DNA from: Zygnema cylindricum
Taxonomy: Eukaryota; Streptophyta; Zygnematophyceae; Zygnematales; Zygnemataceae
DNA: 64,000 nt
Direction: 5' to 3'
Assembly (NCBI GenBank): GCA_037447655.1
Contig: JBBHKE010003142.1
Span: forward strand, 90,911 to 154,910
Shown: positions 47,079 to 59,847 of the stretch, in pieces
How the letters are laid out: the number at the start of each line of letters is the position of its first letter
How positions within the stretch are numbered: the stretch's first letter is position 1
The notes under the pieces: model-generated
The model's database searches: none
Told to the model about the DNA's origin: nothing
The model's input: the letters and a program-made list of their open reading frames with translations, nothing else
Translations under genes and position numbers: made by a program

Positions 47079-48807
47079 TAGCTTTGGCCTTTAGGACTCT
47101 CGACACACAACGTATCGCATTAGTAACACGTTATTTTTATCGCACTATATTATGTGTTGGGTTCAACTGATACCCCAAAGCCATGGAACGTTTGAAGACA
47201 ATTCGAACGTTTAAACCGCAGTTTAGACTCAATTCCTTTCAAATTTAAAACCGAGTACCCTGTCAACTTCTTTTCATATTATATTCTCGTTATTTTTTTT
47301 GGTTTATTTATAAAATTTTGCATATAAAGCTCTTGAACAAGCACAAGAATAACACGACAAAGAGAGGGGAATAACACACTCATATACTTTTGAGTCTTTT
47401 GAACAAAAAAGGTTTGTGGCTTAACTAATTTTAGGTTTTCAAGGTCAAGTCACAATCTTGTACAGTTTTGGTTTTTTCTTTATCCCTAATGCTTCCATTT
47501 TTTTTAGGCCGAAACATGTAACCAATTGTCAGGCGTGGCACCTTTACAATTGGTAACATAATGCATGATAGAGCCTCTCGTCACCTTCAACTACCATTAT
47601 TACATACGGACATTGTAACTACACGATATTTGTTACGGTGGAAGTCCACTTTAACATTGTGACTATCAAGTAGTTTTTTATTATCTTGTTTTTTCGTATG
47701 TGTCTCGTAAAATCAACAACAATTACTTTGCATACTCATAAAAGTCCCACTATTATCTAAACATGTAATTAACCCGCAAAAAACGGTTTTCTTAAATAAA
47801 CTTATCATATAAGATAACAAATTCGAGGGATCTTTTGTTAAGTTAACATCCAAACGTTGACAATGTTCGTATTCTATTAAAGATAATTTATTCATTTCCA
47901 AAGGCACGAGGGTTGAACCACTTAGGTGAAAGCCATAAGTGAAATGTATATTGTTGACCACCGTAAAAAATCACCATTGAAATTCTTTAAGGACTTAAAA
48001 TACAACAAACGAAAGCAAACCCAAATATGAGATTGGAAGTTGCCAAAAACAAACAAATTACGCTACCACGAAACAATACCCCGTGCCCTAAAAACATCTA
48101 AAAAAATGCACCATAACTTAAAAAATAAGGCAAAAGTGAGTTCTCGTCACTGGGCTTGTGAATACGCACACAAGAGGTCCCAGCTACAATTATCGCTTTC
48201 ATGTTAGGGGGGGTGAGATAGTAGTTCTCCAAAACCCCGACCATCATTCTCAAACGTGTTTTGGCAACTAAGGTCAACGCATGTTCAACGGGCGACGAAG
48301 ATACATTGGTAATCAACACAAAACATCACAGTTCGGGAAATACAATCGGGTCCTCTAACGTCACGATATTGTACTCTAACTTGTTGAGATTGTCGAGTTC
48401 AATCACATGGAAATTTGTAAAAAATGGGTCCAAGGTCCCTAAGATATCCAAACAAGTGGTATGGAGATGTTTAACAACTATTGTTGCAAGTCCTCCCATT
48501 CATACGTTGTCACATCTCGCGATGTAAATGTTGTAAGCAATATATCGCTTGATGGAACATATGATGCCATGAGGTTTAAGATAACCACGTTATTTTGCTC
48601 AAAAGGCAATACCCACTCGGAGGTCGCGATTGACTATTGATTGAGAATACGACAAAAGTATTTAGGTCAATTCGCGTTTCGCTGTATATCTTATTTTATC
48701 GCCAATGCGATTATTGCATACTGAACCCGACCATTTGATGTTGCCTTTTCCCAAACGGGCAAGCGAAAAACTAAATAGACCTTGTTCATTTGTGGGATTG
48801 CAACAGG

Positions 48808-51436
48808 TAGTGTTGGGTATCGGGTAAATTCATATCCCGCCAATCTCGATATTTGATATATTGAATATCGATCGAGCAAAATCTTCGATATATCTTACCG
48901 GGACAAACATAAACCATCGCGATGTATATCGCGATATATATTATTTTTTATATTTAATATTTTATATTTATATATAATATGTTATTGTAGCTAAAAAGAC
49001 AAATTTTTTGATACGCCACGTACGACATGATTTTCGTTCCGTGACTTCAAGCTAGACGTCGCAAATTGTAACCGACAAAAAAATACTAATTGTGTAATTC
49101 ATATAATTACTTATTTAGTGTATTGTTACATCAGGAGGTCTTTGTAATATTACAGCCAGCAAAATTTATGCATTACAGAGGTGTCATACCGCAAGACGTC
49201 AACGGGTATTATGATTTAATTGTATACTAGTTGACGTTTCGGTGACGTGACAGGTTCATATCCGAGAGTACAACTAGAAGTTCGTACAGGACAAAGGTCG
49301 GAATATACTCTCGTACGGCACCACGAGAACAAGATGTGAAATCGGCGTGGAACTGGACCACGGTACGACATCAGACGTCAAGAATTCAAACGGTTACAAA
49401 CATAACATATGTCTGAAATCATGAACCCTTGGAGGTTCATGCATCATTTTTGCTTAGCTTAGGGAGGGTTTTCATCCTCAAGGTGTAGATGTAAGGCAGT
49501 CCGAGGCGGCCACGCAGCGGTCGTCTCTTGAAACTGGCAGCGTTTTAATATAGAAACTTGCCTACTCAGATACATGTAGGAATTAGTGTAGTCGTACGGA
49601 TTAGTGAAAGCATAGGATAAATGCCATTTGGCGAGATAGTAACTTTTGCAAATTAAGTACGGGAATCCAACATTGGAAGGTTGTCGTTTTTTGACAAGCA
49701 TTTTCTCGGGATTTGTCAAACCTTGTGAAATTAGGGTTTCCACCTAATATTTAGTGACAAGCTATTTTTGAGTTAGGGTTTTGCTTTTCAGACCCATGGT
49801 CTATCCTAGTAATTATCTCTGAGTTTTTTCCTCTCTTTGTACTAAGACCTTACCTAATATACTTGCGCAAGCCAACTTGCAAGGTTTCCCTCCAGACTAT
49901 CTTCTACTTGCTGTGATTTGTGGATTGTGTTTGTGGACTTGGTGTTTTCTTGCTGTCTGGACGCTGACCGTACGGGCTGGTACTCAACTTGCATGGCCTT
50001 GGAGGAATACCGGTTATCTCGGCTCTTTCATCCGGCTAAGGAAGGGTTCTTACAAGCTGATTGGACTCCTGTATGGAATATTGATGACTTCAGGGCCTAG
50101 TGGTTACTGTCGAAAATGAATTCCATCCTTACTTACCCGATCTTGCTTTGACTTTTGTGTTTCCTTGCTATGTCCATGTGTTTGGAATAATTTGTTTTTC
50201 CGAGCAAATTCATTTATTGTTTCTTGCGTTATATATTCTTTGTACTCCGATTGTGGTCACAAATACTTTACATATGTAATGGTCATTCATTTTCTGGTGT
50301 TTTTCGGCGACCCACACTGGATGTGATGCATGTCATTCACGGTTGTACTACCATGCACGACAGAGGCCTCGGTTACATCGCGTATCGTTTGTAAATAAGT
50401 TTTTACACACGTGTTCTGATTTGAGTGGCTCCACGTAAGTTTAAGATCAAATCTCTAAACTCGTCAAAGATTTAGAAACTGGCCATTTCCGTATGGAAAT
50501 CCGTACTTGCGTATTACATACGTGTACTTCGCAAGTGTACATAGTCAATTGCTGCATTCACACTATAAGTGGATGATGAATGAGATGAGTAAATGAATGC
50601 CCTTATTTTTTGTTTGGGCGTGAAACGCCCTTGACGTCACCTCACGTCAACAAAAATGTCGCGATGTGATTCATGTTGCCGTACGATTAGTCGCCGATGA
50701 CTCAAATCTTTCCGTACCAAACCATCGGTAAGAAAGGGGGAGGACGTTTTGTGAAGGTTCCAAATAAGTTTTAAGTTTACATTTTTTTACGTTCTATTTT
50801 ATATGATTTTGATTGGCTATTTGTTCATGGGTAGGCATTTTATAAAATTTCGCTAGAGTACGGATCATTCATTCGGAATGTGACTTCATGTTTTTTCAAA
50901 GTCGGGTTTTTGCATTCCAAAAAGGTTTTCCGAAAAAAAAGGTGATTTACCACAGTTGTCAAATTTTGACACACCTGACCGTATGTTTTGTCTTTCGCTA
51001 CGCTCCAAATTGTATATTTTGTCCATCACTACGCTCTAAAAAGGTTGACAGCCGAGGGGTCGACCTGTTTGGCGCCTCTGTTTTTTTTTTGCGGAATGAA
51101 TGGTACGAGATCCTTCGCTTCCTCATCTCATTCATCATTCGTTTATAGTGTGAATGCAGCAAATGTACCTCATACATCTCTTTCACTCCTAATGACTTTG
51201 AGGAAAAAACCTTATTTATTTTCGGCAAAGATTTTACTGTCACCTTGTCTGAATGCACGTGACTTTGGAAACCTTTGTAAATTTTTTTTTTTTTTTTAAA
51301 GCCTCGATATATTATGTATCGGCAATGCATTGCGATATTTACTTTTTTGATATATTGAAGCGATATATCGATTATCGGTTACTCGAAATTCGATACATAT
51401 CGAATATCGGCAAATGGTCCTCGATACCCAACACTA
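48808..51436. mobile_element. hAT-like non-autonomous DNA transposon, 2.6 kb
   Basis: The 15-bp perfect terminal inverted repeats are TAGTGTTGGGTATCG, and the flanking 8-bp duplications are GCAACAGG and GCAACAAG. The subterminal zones at both ends are dense in CGATATAT/ATATCG words, as expected for transposase-binding repeats. No transposase frame is present. The longest internal frames (for example 49877-50119) are below 100 codons and unrecognised. It lies only in the distal duplication copy. Confidence 0.9.
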
Positions 51437-52422
51437 GCAACAAGATATGTCTAAGACCAACGAAAGAGGTAAGTTGAGACTTAACCAAATTGCATAATAA
51501 AACCGTGGAATAGGCAAAAAACAAATCATAATTTAGCGTAAAGAAAAACCAAGCTTAATCCTTTAAAATGTTTGAAAACAAATACAGACAAGTGGTTAAA
51601 CCGAATAAATCGCCTCAAATTTTTTATTATAACAAATGTCGGTCATCTTGCCAATTACAAGGTTTTTTACTTGTGGACCGCTTTGGATGATGAGGGGAAG
51701 GGGCGACGGAACTTGGTATTGGGCCTCAACCAGTAAAACTAAAAGGGTAGACGATATGGTTATTACAATAATGTTAAACCTTTGTCAATTTAGAAATTGC
51801 ATGAGAAGTGTTAACGACTGTAGTCCAACGCCTTGAGTATCCTATTAGTGTTACAGTGGTAATACAATTGAAATCATGACCCATTAACGAGATCGGTACA
51901 ACAATCTTTATATAATGAACTAGTCGTTTCGGGCCATAAAAAACAACACGACTGTTACACTGGTGCAAAAATGCAAAAACATAACTATTAAAATCCAACA
52001 GAAAGAAAATAAATTTTGAGGTAAGTGGTGAAATGCACACTAAATACAATGTTGTTATGCAAAAAAACAAGTTGAGGCTGCAAACGATAAAGCTCCTTGT
52101 AACGAGTAAAGTTGTTGAACAATGCAACTTCAACGAGCTCAAAACATCTAAGACTTTAATAGGGGAACATTAAACTCTTTAGCCCGACTTAGTAGCACAA
52201 ATACAAAAGCTCATTGAAAGAGGAAAATATAGTGGCACGTATGAAAGGCACAATGAACCACTTTTAATCATTTTAACATAAGAATACTAATATAAAAGTT
52301 GTTAACAAACATGACAAAATGTAGAAACAACATTTGAATGTTGACCGATGAGACGCGCGTCACTTACAACAAAAAGGAACAAGCATTTTGGAGAGGAAAT
52401 GTTTGATTATTTCACTTCTGTA

Positions 52423-52511
52423 ACGAGCAAAAACAAACAAATAATTTGTAGAAGGTCACCTTAGCAAGAGCAAAAACAAACAAATAATTTGTAGAAGGTC
52501 ACCTTAGCAAG
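52423..52511. repeat. 43-bp tandem duplication
   Basis: The segment GAGCAAAAACAAACAAATAA plus TTTGTAGAAGGTCACCTTAG and CAA occurs twice in a row. The proximal copy of the large duplication has it once (about 41672-41710). Confidence 0.85.
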
Positions 52512-54090
52512 TAGTATAATTGTTTATAAAGTCAGAACTCCACGAATGGTTTTCACTTGAGATGATACAAAGGAGATTAGCTTATAGTAAAATACAATCA
52601 TTTTTTAATTAGATGAATAAGAATTATGTAGGAGTTTGTAAAAGATGACATTATCATCAAGTGTGTTTAAATTATTGACAATGTCAACTTGTAGAATCAT
52701 CCAAATGGGGATAAGTCACACATCACTCACAAACTGTACAAAACCGCCTCCGAAAATTTCACGTCGGACACCAAAGTTATATGCCAAAAAGTGGTTATGG
52801 AACACTATTCAAATGTGTAGACACACTCTTGCTAAAAGATGACGCAGTAATTTCCCAACACCAACAAGACGAACACCTCCGTCAACCTTATAGATAATAA
52901 CAAAACGTGGAAGTGTTTTTAAAATGGGCGACACATATACGAGCCACTTTGTAACACACTTAAAAAATAAAATCAAAAACCTTGAATGTATATTGGAAAA
53001 TAAAATATTGTATAAAATTTCATGTATCACTATTGAGGGTCCCTCGACTAAGAGGTTAGAGAATCGAACAAAAATTGCAGTAAAAATCTTTTGATCAATA
53101 TCGCAAGGTTATAGAGTATTATAAAATATGATAAAAAGCAAAAAAATCCCATTTGTTTGGCGGGAAATGGCATGTAGGGTGTTTACCACTCCAATTGGTG
53201 ATAAAGTGAAAATGTGAAAATGCTCAAGTGGTACCAAATATTTTGCCACGTAGTTTGAAATGTAGTTCACAACTCATACATGTTGTAATGGTGAAAAACA
53301 AAACATAGTGTCGAAAGAAGTAAATGCGAAAGGCGATTACTTATTTTTATGGTGTCGCTAAAGATTCCCCAACCTCGCGCAAGGTACTTTAACAACTTGA
53401 TCGTGTTTCACAGGCCTTGCCAATACCTCCACGCGGAGGCAAGTTTATGGCCTTACGTGGAAATAACAAGAAAAGGTGTTACTTTGCCTCATTAATAATA
53501 TCCTTTACTAAAAGGCTAAAAGGGAATCAAAGTTAAACTTGGATGACTTCTCGAAGACGATTGAAAGTACAAGATTAAAGTCATTGTCTATGACAAACTA
53601 AGCGGTAACACTATAACACATTGAGTTTGCAAACATTTAGGTGTACAATACCTGTATTGCGAACTAAAAAACCAAATGGTCTTAGGTCATAATTTAACAT
53701 GTTTCGCTAAGCGAAAATCTACAATGAAAAGGTTTTCTATGACTTGGAGAAGACTCGAGATGTAATAAAAACATACTAATGGTTCATAGATAAACGAGAA
53801 TGGAGAGATGGTCGAAGGTTTAGGGGTGGAAGGAATGACTCTAGAAGAGGAGTTACGTTTGTGGAGACGTAGTGATACCAGACAAAAGAATTGCCAAAGG
53901 TTAGGGAACTACATGCCGGTGGACTAGGGGAGGGATTGAACGGATGACTAATAGTGCTTGATGAAGGTGTGAGTTTGAGACAAGGGTAGGACAAAGTTTG
54001 GAATTGCTTCCTTTGGTTGGGTGGGGAGATCCACATACGAATTTAGGTTGGAGTATTTGTTTCTGAATAGGTTGCCGCGTTGAGATCATA

Positions 54091-56779
54091 GGTGGAACGT
54101 CTTTGTTAAAGGTTTGGAATTAGGTTGTGGTTGATTTGAATAAGCGATTGGAGAGGGTGGGATGACCTTGAGAAGGTGTTATCCGATCTCAAACGAACTG
54201 GAAAGCATGGGGAAACGGAATGTGACGCTCATCGCTTTTGAGGGGCCATACAAAACTAGAAAGTCGGAAAAGGCGAGACTAACCAACGATGTTTTTTTAA
54301 GCTTACTCAAAAGCTGCACTACTACCCTTTGCTGGGTTCCTTATATAGGGTTCTACATGCGGTAGTTGTCGTAATAAACCGACTCCGCAAACATTAATGA
54401 AAAACCTTTAACATTTTGCACTTTTCTGTCGGTTTTATTTTGTACCGTTTGTAATGTGTGCCACCTGAGTAAAAGATTGAATATTGACGTTGGAGTGTCC
54501 ACTCACCACAGTTCAATTAGCAAACCTTTTTGTCTTGATGGGGCCGTTCTGGCTTCATTGTGTGGTTGTGACTGTGAAGAGCCACGCTTATTTGTGGTCG
54601 GTTTAGCAAAGTGGACAAAGAAAAAAATGAAAGGCGAAATTAGCAGAAACTTAAGGATCAGATTAGCGTGGTAAGAGCGAATGGAACACTATCAAGTTCG
54701 ATATATAGCACTTATTTGTTGTTCGAGTACCCCTAGGTGAAATTGCGACAATTGGAGTGAAATGGCCGACAAATCAAAATAACAAATACCGCCGAATCTG
54801 GCGGGACCGGTTAAGAAACGCAAAGGGCGAACGAACGACAACAAATTTTGTCCACAATCCAAGTAAATTCAAACCATTATTGTACGGACGATGTATGCGT
54901 GTGCAGGAATAGAAAACGACGCCGGAGATCATCACTTCCCACTTTAGGTATTATGCGCCAGGATCTTGACCCAACGGCCGCTGCGAATCTTTTGGCGGAC
55001 GCCAATCGACCGCGCTCTTCCCTGCCAAGCTTCATCCGCAGGACTTTGGCGCTTTTTCGGGGGATTTGGTCGGAAAGGGTTCAGAAGTTGAGGCAACTGG
55101 ACGGCAGATTTTGTTTCGGGCGTCCAAAAAAAAAACAAACCTCGCGCGTCAAAAGAATCGCGCGATAGTCGAGATTTTGAAATCGACGTCGAGAACAGTA
55201 AACTTTTTTGTTGCGATTTTTTTTGTAATGGTAGTTTTGTCGTATGTGGAATGTGGCATGTTTGTTGTACGTCCTTATGTGCCGAAATTACAGTTGCATC
55301 CCGACAGCGTAACAAGAAAGTAAGAACTAAGAAGCCTTCGGTTCTGCTGGAGCTTCGGCCTGGAAGAAGTCGAGGTTGCCGGCATAGCGCGAGTGGTTAG
55401 GTCAAACGCGCAGTTTGTGGCCGGCTATTTCGATCACGCGGAAATCCAACGGCTACGAAGGGTGCAATCATTGCTACTTGGCTGTAAAACTGGGCGTGCT
55501 GCGCTTTTCACACGAAACATCTGTGAAGCTGTGCTGGCGCTGGAATAGCATAGGCTGACATGGACAATTGATGACGTCATCCGACAAAGAAATAATTGCA
55601 AGTGCGACTTTGCATTCCAGTTTGTACTTTCTACACATTCTGCATATACTCACAGCTAACCGATTTTTTCTTTCGTCGTGTACAAAATTGATAATCCTAC
55701 AATTTAATTTGCCATTAACAGCGATCCACGTGGCTTCAATCTGTAAAAAGGTGCAAAAGAGACATTACTGAGGTCTGTCCTTGAAACCCCTCGGGAAGTG
55801 ACGGTGACTCGCCATACTTTTTGTCTTTTCAAGAAGTCGTCTTTTTGCACACGTCGAAGGACTTCGTCTGCTCCGCGTATAACGCCGTTTTGTGCGCCTA
55901 CCAAAGGCCTACCATAAAAACGGCTACTTTTGAACTATGTATAACGGCCATCCTATGGTTAGAGGGAATCACTGGCTACAGCTGGCATATCCAGCCGACC
56001 ACAGACTCGTGAGTCGTCCGTACAGCCATTCTACGCGGTGATAAAAGCTCTAACGACGAGACTTTATCTTCGAAAGGACAAACGCTGCCCAGCCCTTCGA
56101 TCTGAAATTCGAACCGATACGGTCTTTTCTTGTCGCGTTGAATTGTACATTCCATTTTTTTTGTTTTTTACCTTTGATCCCTTCCAAATAAAAGTCTTCG
56201 CGCAAATATCCGACATGGCACTTTTTCGTTCCCTCGTTCTGTTCGTTTTGGAATTTAAAGCTGTACGGACAAGGACTTTAAACTGGCCGAAGCCGACACT
56301 GCAAGGAGATCCCCAGCAATAGGCGAGCATAAGATCTCGGCCTGCGTCCACAGGCCGGTCCTTTTCAGTCGCCGATCCAATTATTGTAAGACGTACGGAT
56401 GATTGCTGACATGTACGGATTAGCGCCCTGTCGGGCAGATCTCACCGGACAGCTCATATTCTAGCGTTTGTCGCACACGGACATTTATGGCAGCCAAACT
56501 CCAGAATCTCAAATTTGACGAAAAATTCAGACATACGGAGAAACGACAAATATAGTAAAATCTAGTCATCAATCATTGAAAGAACATTTGTCCTATATGA
56601 TGTACGACTCTGTACTCTCTGACGTCTCGGACCTAACACGCAACCTGCATCCCTTGTCTTACAAATCATTGTCCAACACGTGCCGTCCCTTCTCCTTCAA
56701 ATCCCGCCGTACAACAAACTCGTCAACATATCCTCTTTCTTGCCGACCCTGATCCTCGTCCTCTCTTCACCTTTGTTGA
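54091..56779. other. Spacer upstream of the WRKY gene
   Basis: No recognised gene is present. A basic + strand frame at 54848-55168 (NRKRRRRSSLPTLG, FIRRTLALFRGIWSERV) is unassigned. One end of the CATAGTTC element family is at about 55924. A 50-codon ATG frame starts at 56600 (MYDSVLSDVSDLTRNLHPLS) and could be a 5' exon or upstream ORF of the WRKY gene. Confidence 0.35.
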
Positions 56780-57109
56780 TCCGTTGTCGAAAGACCATTT
56801 CTTCCTTGTTCCCCGGATCTTCTTCTGAACTTGAACCTTTCTGATTTTGCGACTTCTTTCCTTCGTCCTTTTTCCGATACTGATTCCTTTCTGTTTTGCT
56901 CCTTTGTTCCTTCCCGCCTCCCGCTCCTCCGCCACGACGCCGCCTCCGCCCTGCGCTGCGTGCAGGCCACGCTGGCCACGGCGGACCTGCAGCACCACCA
57001 CCACCCCGGGGGGGCGCAGCAGCAGCACCACCAGCCGCTGGCGGCGGCGCTCACGGCGCTGGCGCTGCTGCACGTGCAGAGGGCAAGGAGGATACTCAAC
57101 GCGCTGGCG

Positions 57110-59847
57110 ATGCCGGGGGAAGAGGGGGGGGGGGCTGGGGCTGCCTCGCTCGCTCCGCTTTCCTCGCTTGCGGCTGCTGTTGCTCCGCCGTCGGTTTCTG
57201 TGTCGGTTTCTGCTTCGGTTGCGCCGCCGCCGCCGACTGCCTCGGCTTTGGCGTCTCTCTCGATGCCACGTCAGCAGCAGCAGACGCAGCTGAATCTGCC
57301 GGCGCAGTTGCAGCCGCTGGCGCTGCCGGCGAGGCGGAATGGGTACTTTTTGACAGCGCAGCAGCAGTCGCCGTCGAACCCGGAGCAACAAAATTCGTCG
57401 CCTTCCTACTACCCCCAGCAGAGCTCTCCCTCGTTCCCGCCGCGCCACCACTCGCCCCTTCCGCCAAGAGGTCACCCTCTTTCCCCGCCGTCTCAGCAAA
57501 TTTCCCCTCCCTCTCCCTCCCAGTTCCCCTTCTTTTCCCATGTGGACCACATGTTCGCTCTCCCTCCCCTTCACACTTTCCCCCACTCGCGCCAACACTC
57601 TCTCTCCCCACCAGATCACCATCCCTCTGCTCTCTCTCCTCACTCCTCCTTCTCCACCCCAACTCACCGCACCTCCCCTCTCTCTCTCCGCACTTCCTTC
57701 TCCCCCTCAGCTCACCATACTTCCTCTCTCTCTCCCCACTCCTCTTTCTCTCCCCACACCTCCTTCTCCCCCCCCGCTCACCTCGCCTCCCCTCTCTCTC
57801 CCCACTCCTCCTTCTCTCCCCACACTTCCTTCTCCCCCCCAGCTCACCACACCTCTCCTCTCTCCCCCCACTCCTCTTTCTCTCCCCACTCCTCCTTATC
57901 CCCCCCCGCTCACCACCTCGTCGCCTTGCCAGCTCAGCACTCCCTTGACCTGCCAGCTCAGCAACTGCCAACTCGGCAGTTGCCAGCTCAGCGCAGCATC
58001 ATTCTGCCAGCTCAGCAAGATCCGAATCTGCCAGCTCAGCACTCTCCCTCTCTGCCACGTCACAACTCTCTCTCTCCGCAAGCCCAGCGGTCACCTTCTA
58101 TGCCACGTCATCACTCGGTGTCTCCGCCAGCTCAACACTCTCCGGCTTTGCCACGTAGCAGGCTCACGATAAGGCTCCAGGATTTGGACTCTAGTTTGGG
58201 AGGTACGGAGGGAGGGGGAGGGAGAGGGGCAGGGACGCCCTCTGGGGGGGCGGGAACTCCTCCCTTTCAGGAGGGGACGTCACCTCATGAAGGGACGTCC
58301 GTACAGGGGAGGGTACTGTCCGTACAGCAGGTGCATGGGCTTCAGGATGGGAATAGAGGAAAGAATTTGAAAAGGACGAGAGAGGCTCCGGTGAATCTCG
58401 GAGACGGCCACCATTGGAGGAAATATGGGCGGAAGAAGTTGAAGGAGACACAGGCTGTCAGGTGAGAAGGGAGAGGACAGTTCTGGCTTCGTTTTGGGAT
58501 TTGGGTTTTGGGTTTAGTGGTTTGGGTTTTTTTTTTTAGGTTTTATTTTTGGTGTGGGGTTTTTGTGAGTTTGTGTGTTGAAAGAAAGTGGGGAGTGAGT
58601 GAGTAGGTATGTGGGGTCCAGGGAAGGGAAGGGAAGGGAGAGGTTTGGAAGGGTTGAGGGTTTGAAACTGTTTTGAGAGATTTTTTTAGAAGGGGGAGGA
58701 TGGGCAAGATTTTGATTCCCTTTTTTTTTTGTCTTTTGTTGGGTGTGTGTGTGTGTGTGTACTCTGGATGTTGCATTTGGCTTGGGGCTGAATTTGAATT
58801 CAGTAATTTGCAAAGTGACATCAGCAAACGGAAAAACGGGTGGTAAAAGTGTACATTTTGGATTTCTTCTTCTGAGCTTTTTGTAACTGTTAGTAAAAGA
58901 CAAAATTACGCGCTGTAAAACGACAATGTTTACAAATATTTTTGTTGTTGCATAACTTCAGCTGCCATTGGAACATTTCTCCATATTTCCTCTTGTCATT
59001 TTCATAATATCCAAAATTCCGTCCTTTCTAGCAAACACTCCATTTGTCTTTTTCCTAACCTCCAGCATCTTGCGTTTGTCGTTTCCCCAGGAGCTACTAC
59101 CGCTGCTGCAAGCGCGACGAGACGGGCTGCCCGGCAAAATTTTACTGCGACCACGAAGTCGAAATCAGTACTCTGACGTCTGTCGTTTTCTTCGAGGAGC
59201 ACAACCATGCCTCGCTCGAGCAGCAGCCGCCGCTCGCCTTCAAAGTGGTCCAGGCCGACAGCCCGCACCGCAGCCAGATGCGGGACCAGAATCAGAATCA
59301 GGACCAGAATCAGAATCAGAATCTGATTCTGGCACATGACAATCAGAGTTTGGCTCAGAACCTGAGTTTGCTTCAAACTCACCAGCATCTGAGCCAAAAT
59401 CAGAGGCAGAGCCAGAATCAGAACCAGAATCAGAACCAGAACCAGAACCACATTCAGAATCAGAACCAGAACCAGAACCACATTCAGAATCAGGTTCAGA
59501 ATCAGATTCAGCATCAAATTCAGAATCAAATTCAGAATCAAATTCAGAATCAAAATCAAAATCAAAATCAAAATCAGAATCAGAATCAAAATGAAGATCT
59601 GAATCAGATTCAAATTCAAATTCAGAATCACATTCAGAACCAGATACAGGATCAGATTCAGAATCAGATTCAGGAACGAATACAGAATCAGATTCTTGAG
59701 CAGAATCAGAATCATCTTCTGATTCTGGATCGGCTGAGTGGAGATCAGAAACTGAATCTGGATCAAAATCGGCATCAGATACAATCTGTGACACATTTGC
59801 AACAGTTGTCAGAGATTTTGATGAGAGATGATGTAGAATTCAGATAA
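57110..59847 (+). CDS. WRKY transcription factor with WRKYGRK heptad, Ser/Pro-rich N-terminus and Gln/Asn-rich tail
   Basis: This is a plant-type nuclear DNA-binding factor. Exons 57110-58461 and 59091-59847 join in phase 2 (702 aa from this ATG). The intron is 629 nt. It splits the domain at Arg just before SYYRC, the usual place for the PR-type WRKY intron. DGHHWRKYGRKK is at about residues 432-443, then SYYRCCKRDETGC and EEHNH. Spacing is C456-X7-C464-X23-H488-X1-H490. C-X7-C is the group III spacing, yet group III ends H-X-C and this ends H-X-H. Before the domain lies a Ser/Pro/His-rich region with short repeats (SPHSSFSP type, about residues 175-270). After it comes about 155 residues of QNQ/IQN repeats. 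The start is uncertain: the frame is open back to 56780 with coding-like sequence (ASALRCVQATLATADLQ) but no ATG, so an upstream exon is likely. Confidence 0.85.
57640..57915. repeat. Imperfect tandem repeats of about 30-60 bp encoding the Ser/Pro-rich segment of the WRKY protein
   Basis: Units of the form CTCTCTCCCCACTCCTCCTT with TCTCCCCA recur six or more times on +, with C/T bias on the coding strand. They explain the long overlapping Arg/Gly and Pro-rich frames on both strands. Confidence 0.8.
59275..59745. repeat. CAGAAT/CAAAAT hexamer array encoding the Gln/Asn tail of the WRKY protein
   Basis: Near-continuous CAGAATCAGAAC-type hexamers are read as Gln-Asn and Gln-Ile. The antisense frame gives a long Asp/Ser/Glu-rich shadow. 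Length polymorphism by slippage is likely. Confidence 0.9.

Larger units (their letters stand above)
43651..54090. repeat. Large direct duplication, IMP4-distal copy
   Basis: This is collinear with 37620-43262. It holds extra insertions (46405-46863, 46880-47078, 48808-51436) and about 1.55 kb of other sequence around 47900-48807 and 51445-52080 that is absent from the proximal copy. It contains intact copies of IMP4 exons 1 and 2 but no further IMP4 exons. Confidence 0.9.

Noticed and set aside
56831-57109. WRKY start placed at 56831
   Set aside because: The codon there is TTG and no ATG exists in this frame before 57110. The stretch may be coding, but the start is unproven.
56723-57971. 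Arg/Gly-rich frames on the - strand opposite WRKY exon 1
   Set aside because: They are shadows of GC-rich Ser/Pro/Ala repeats on the coding strand.
59002-59802. Long - strand frames rich in Asp/Ser/Glu or Ile/Leu opposite the WRKY tail
   Set aside because: They mirror the CAGAAT hexamer array. The + strand frame continues directly from the WRKY finger and is the coding one.
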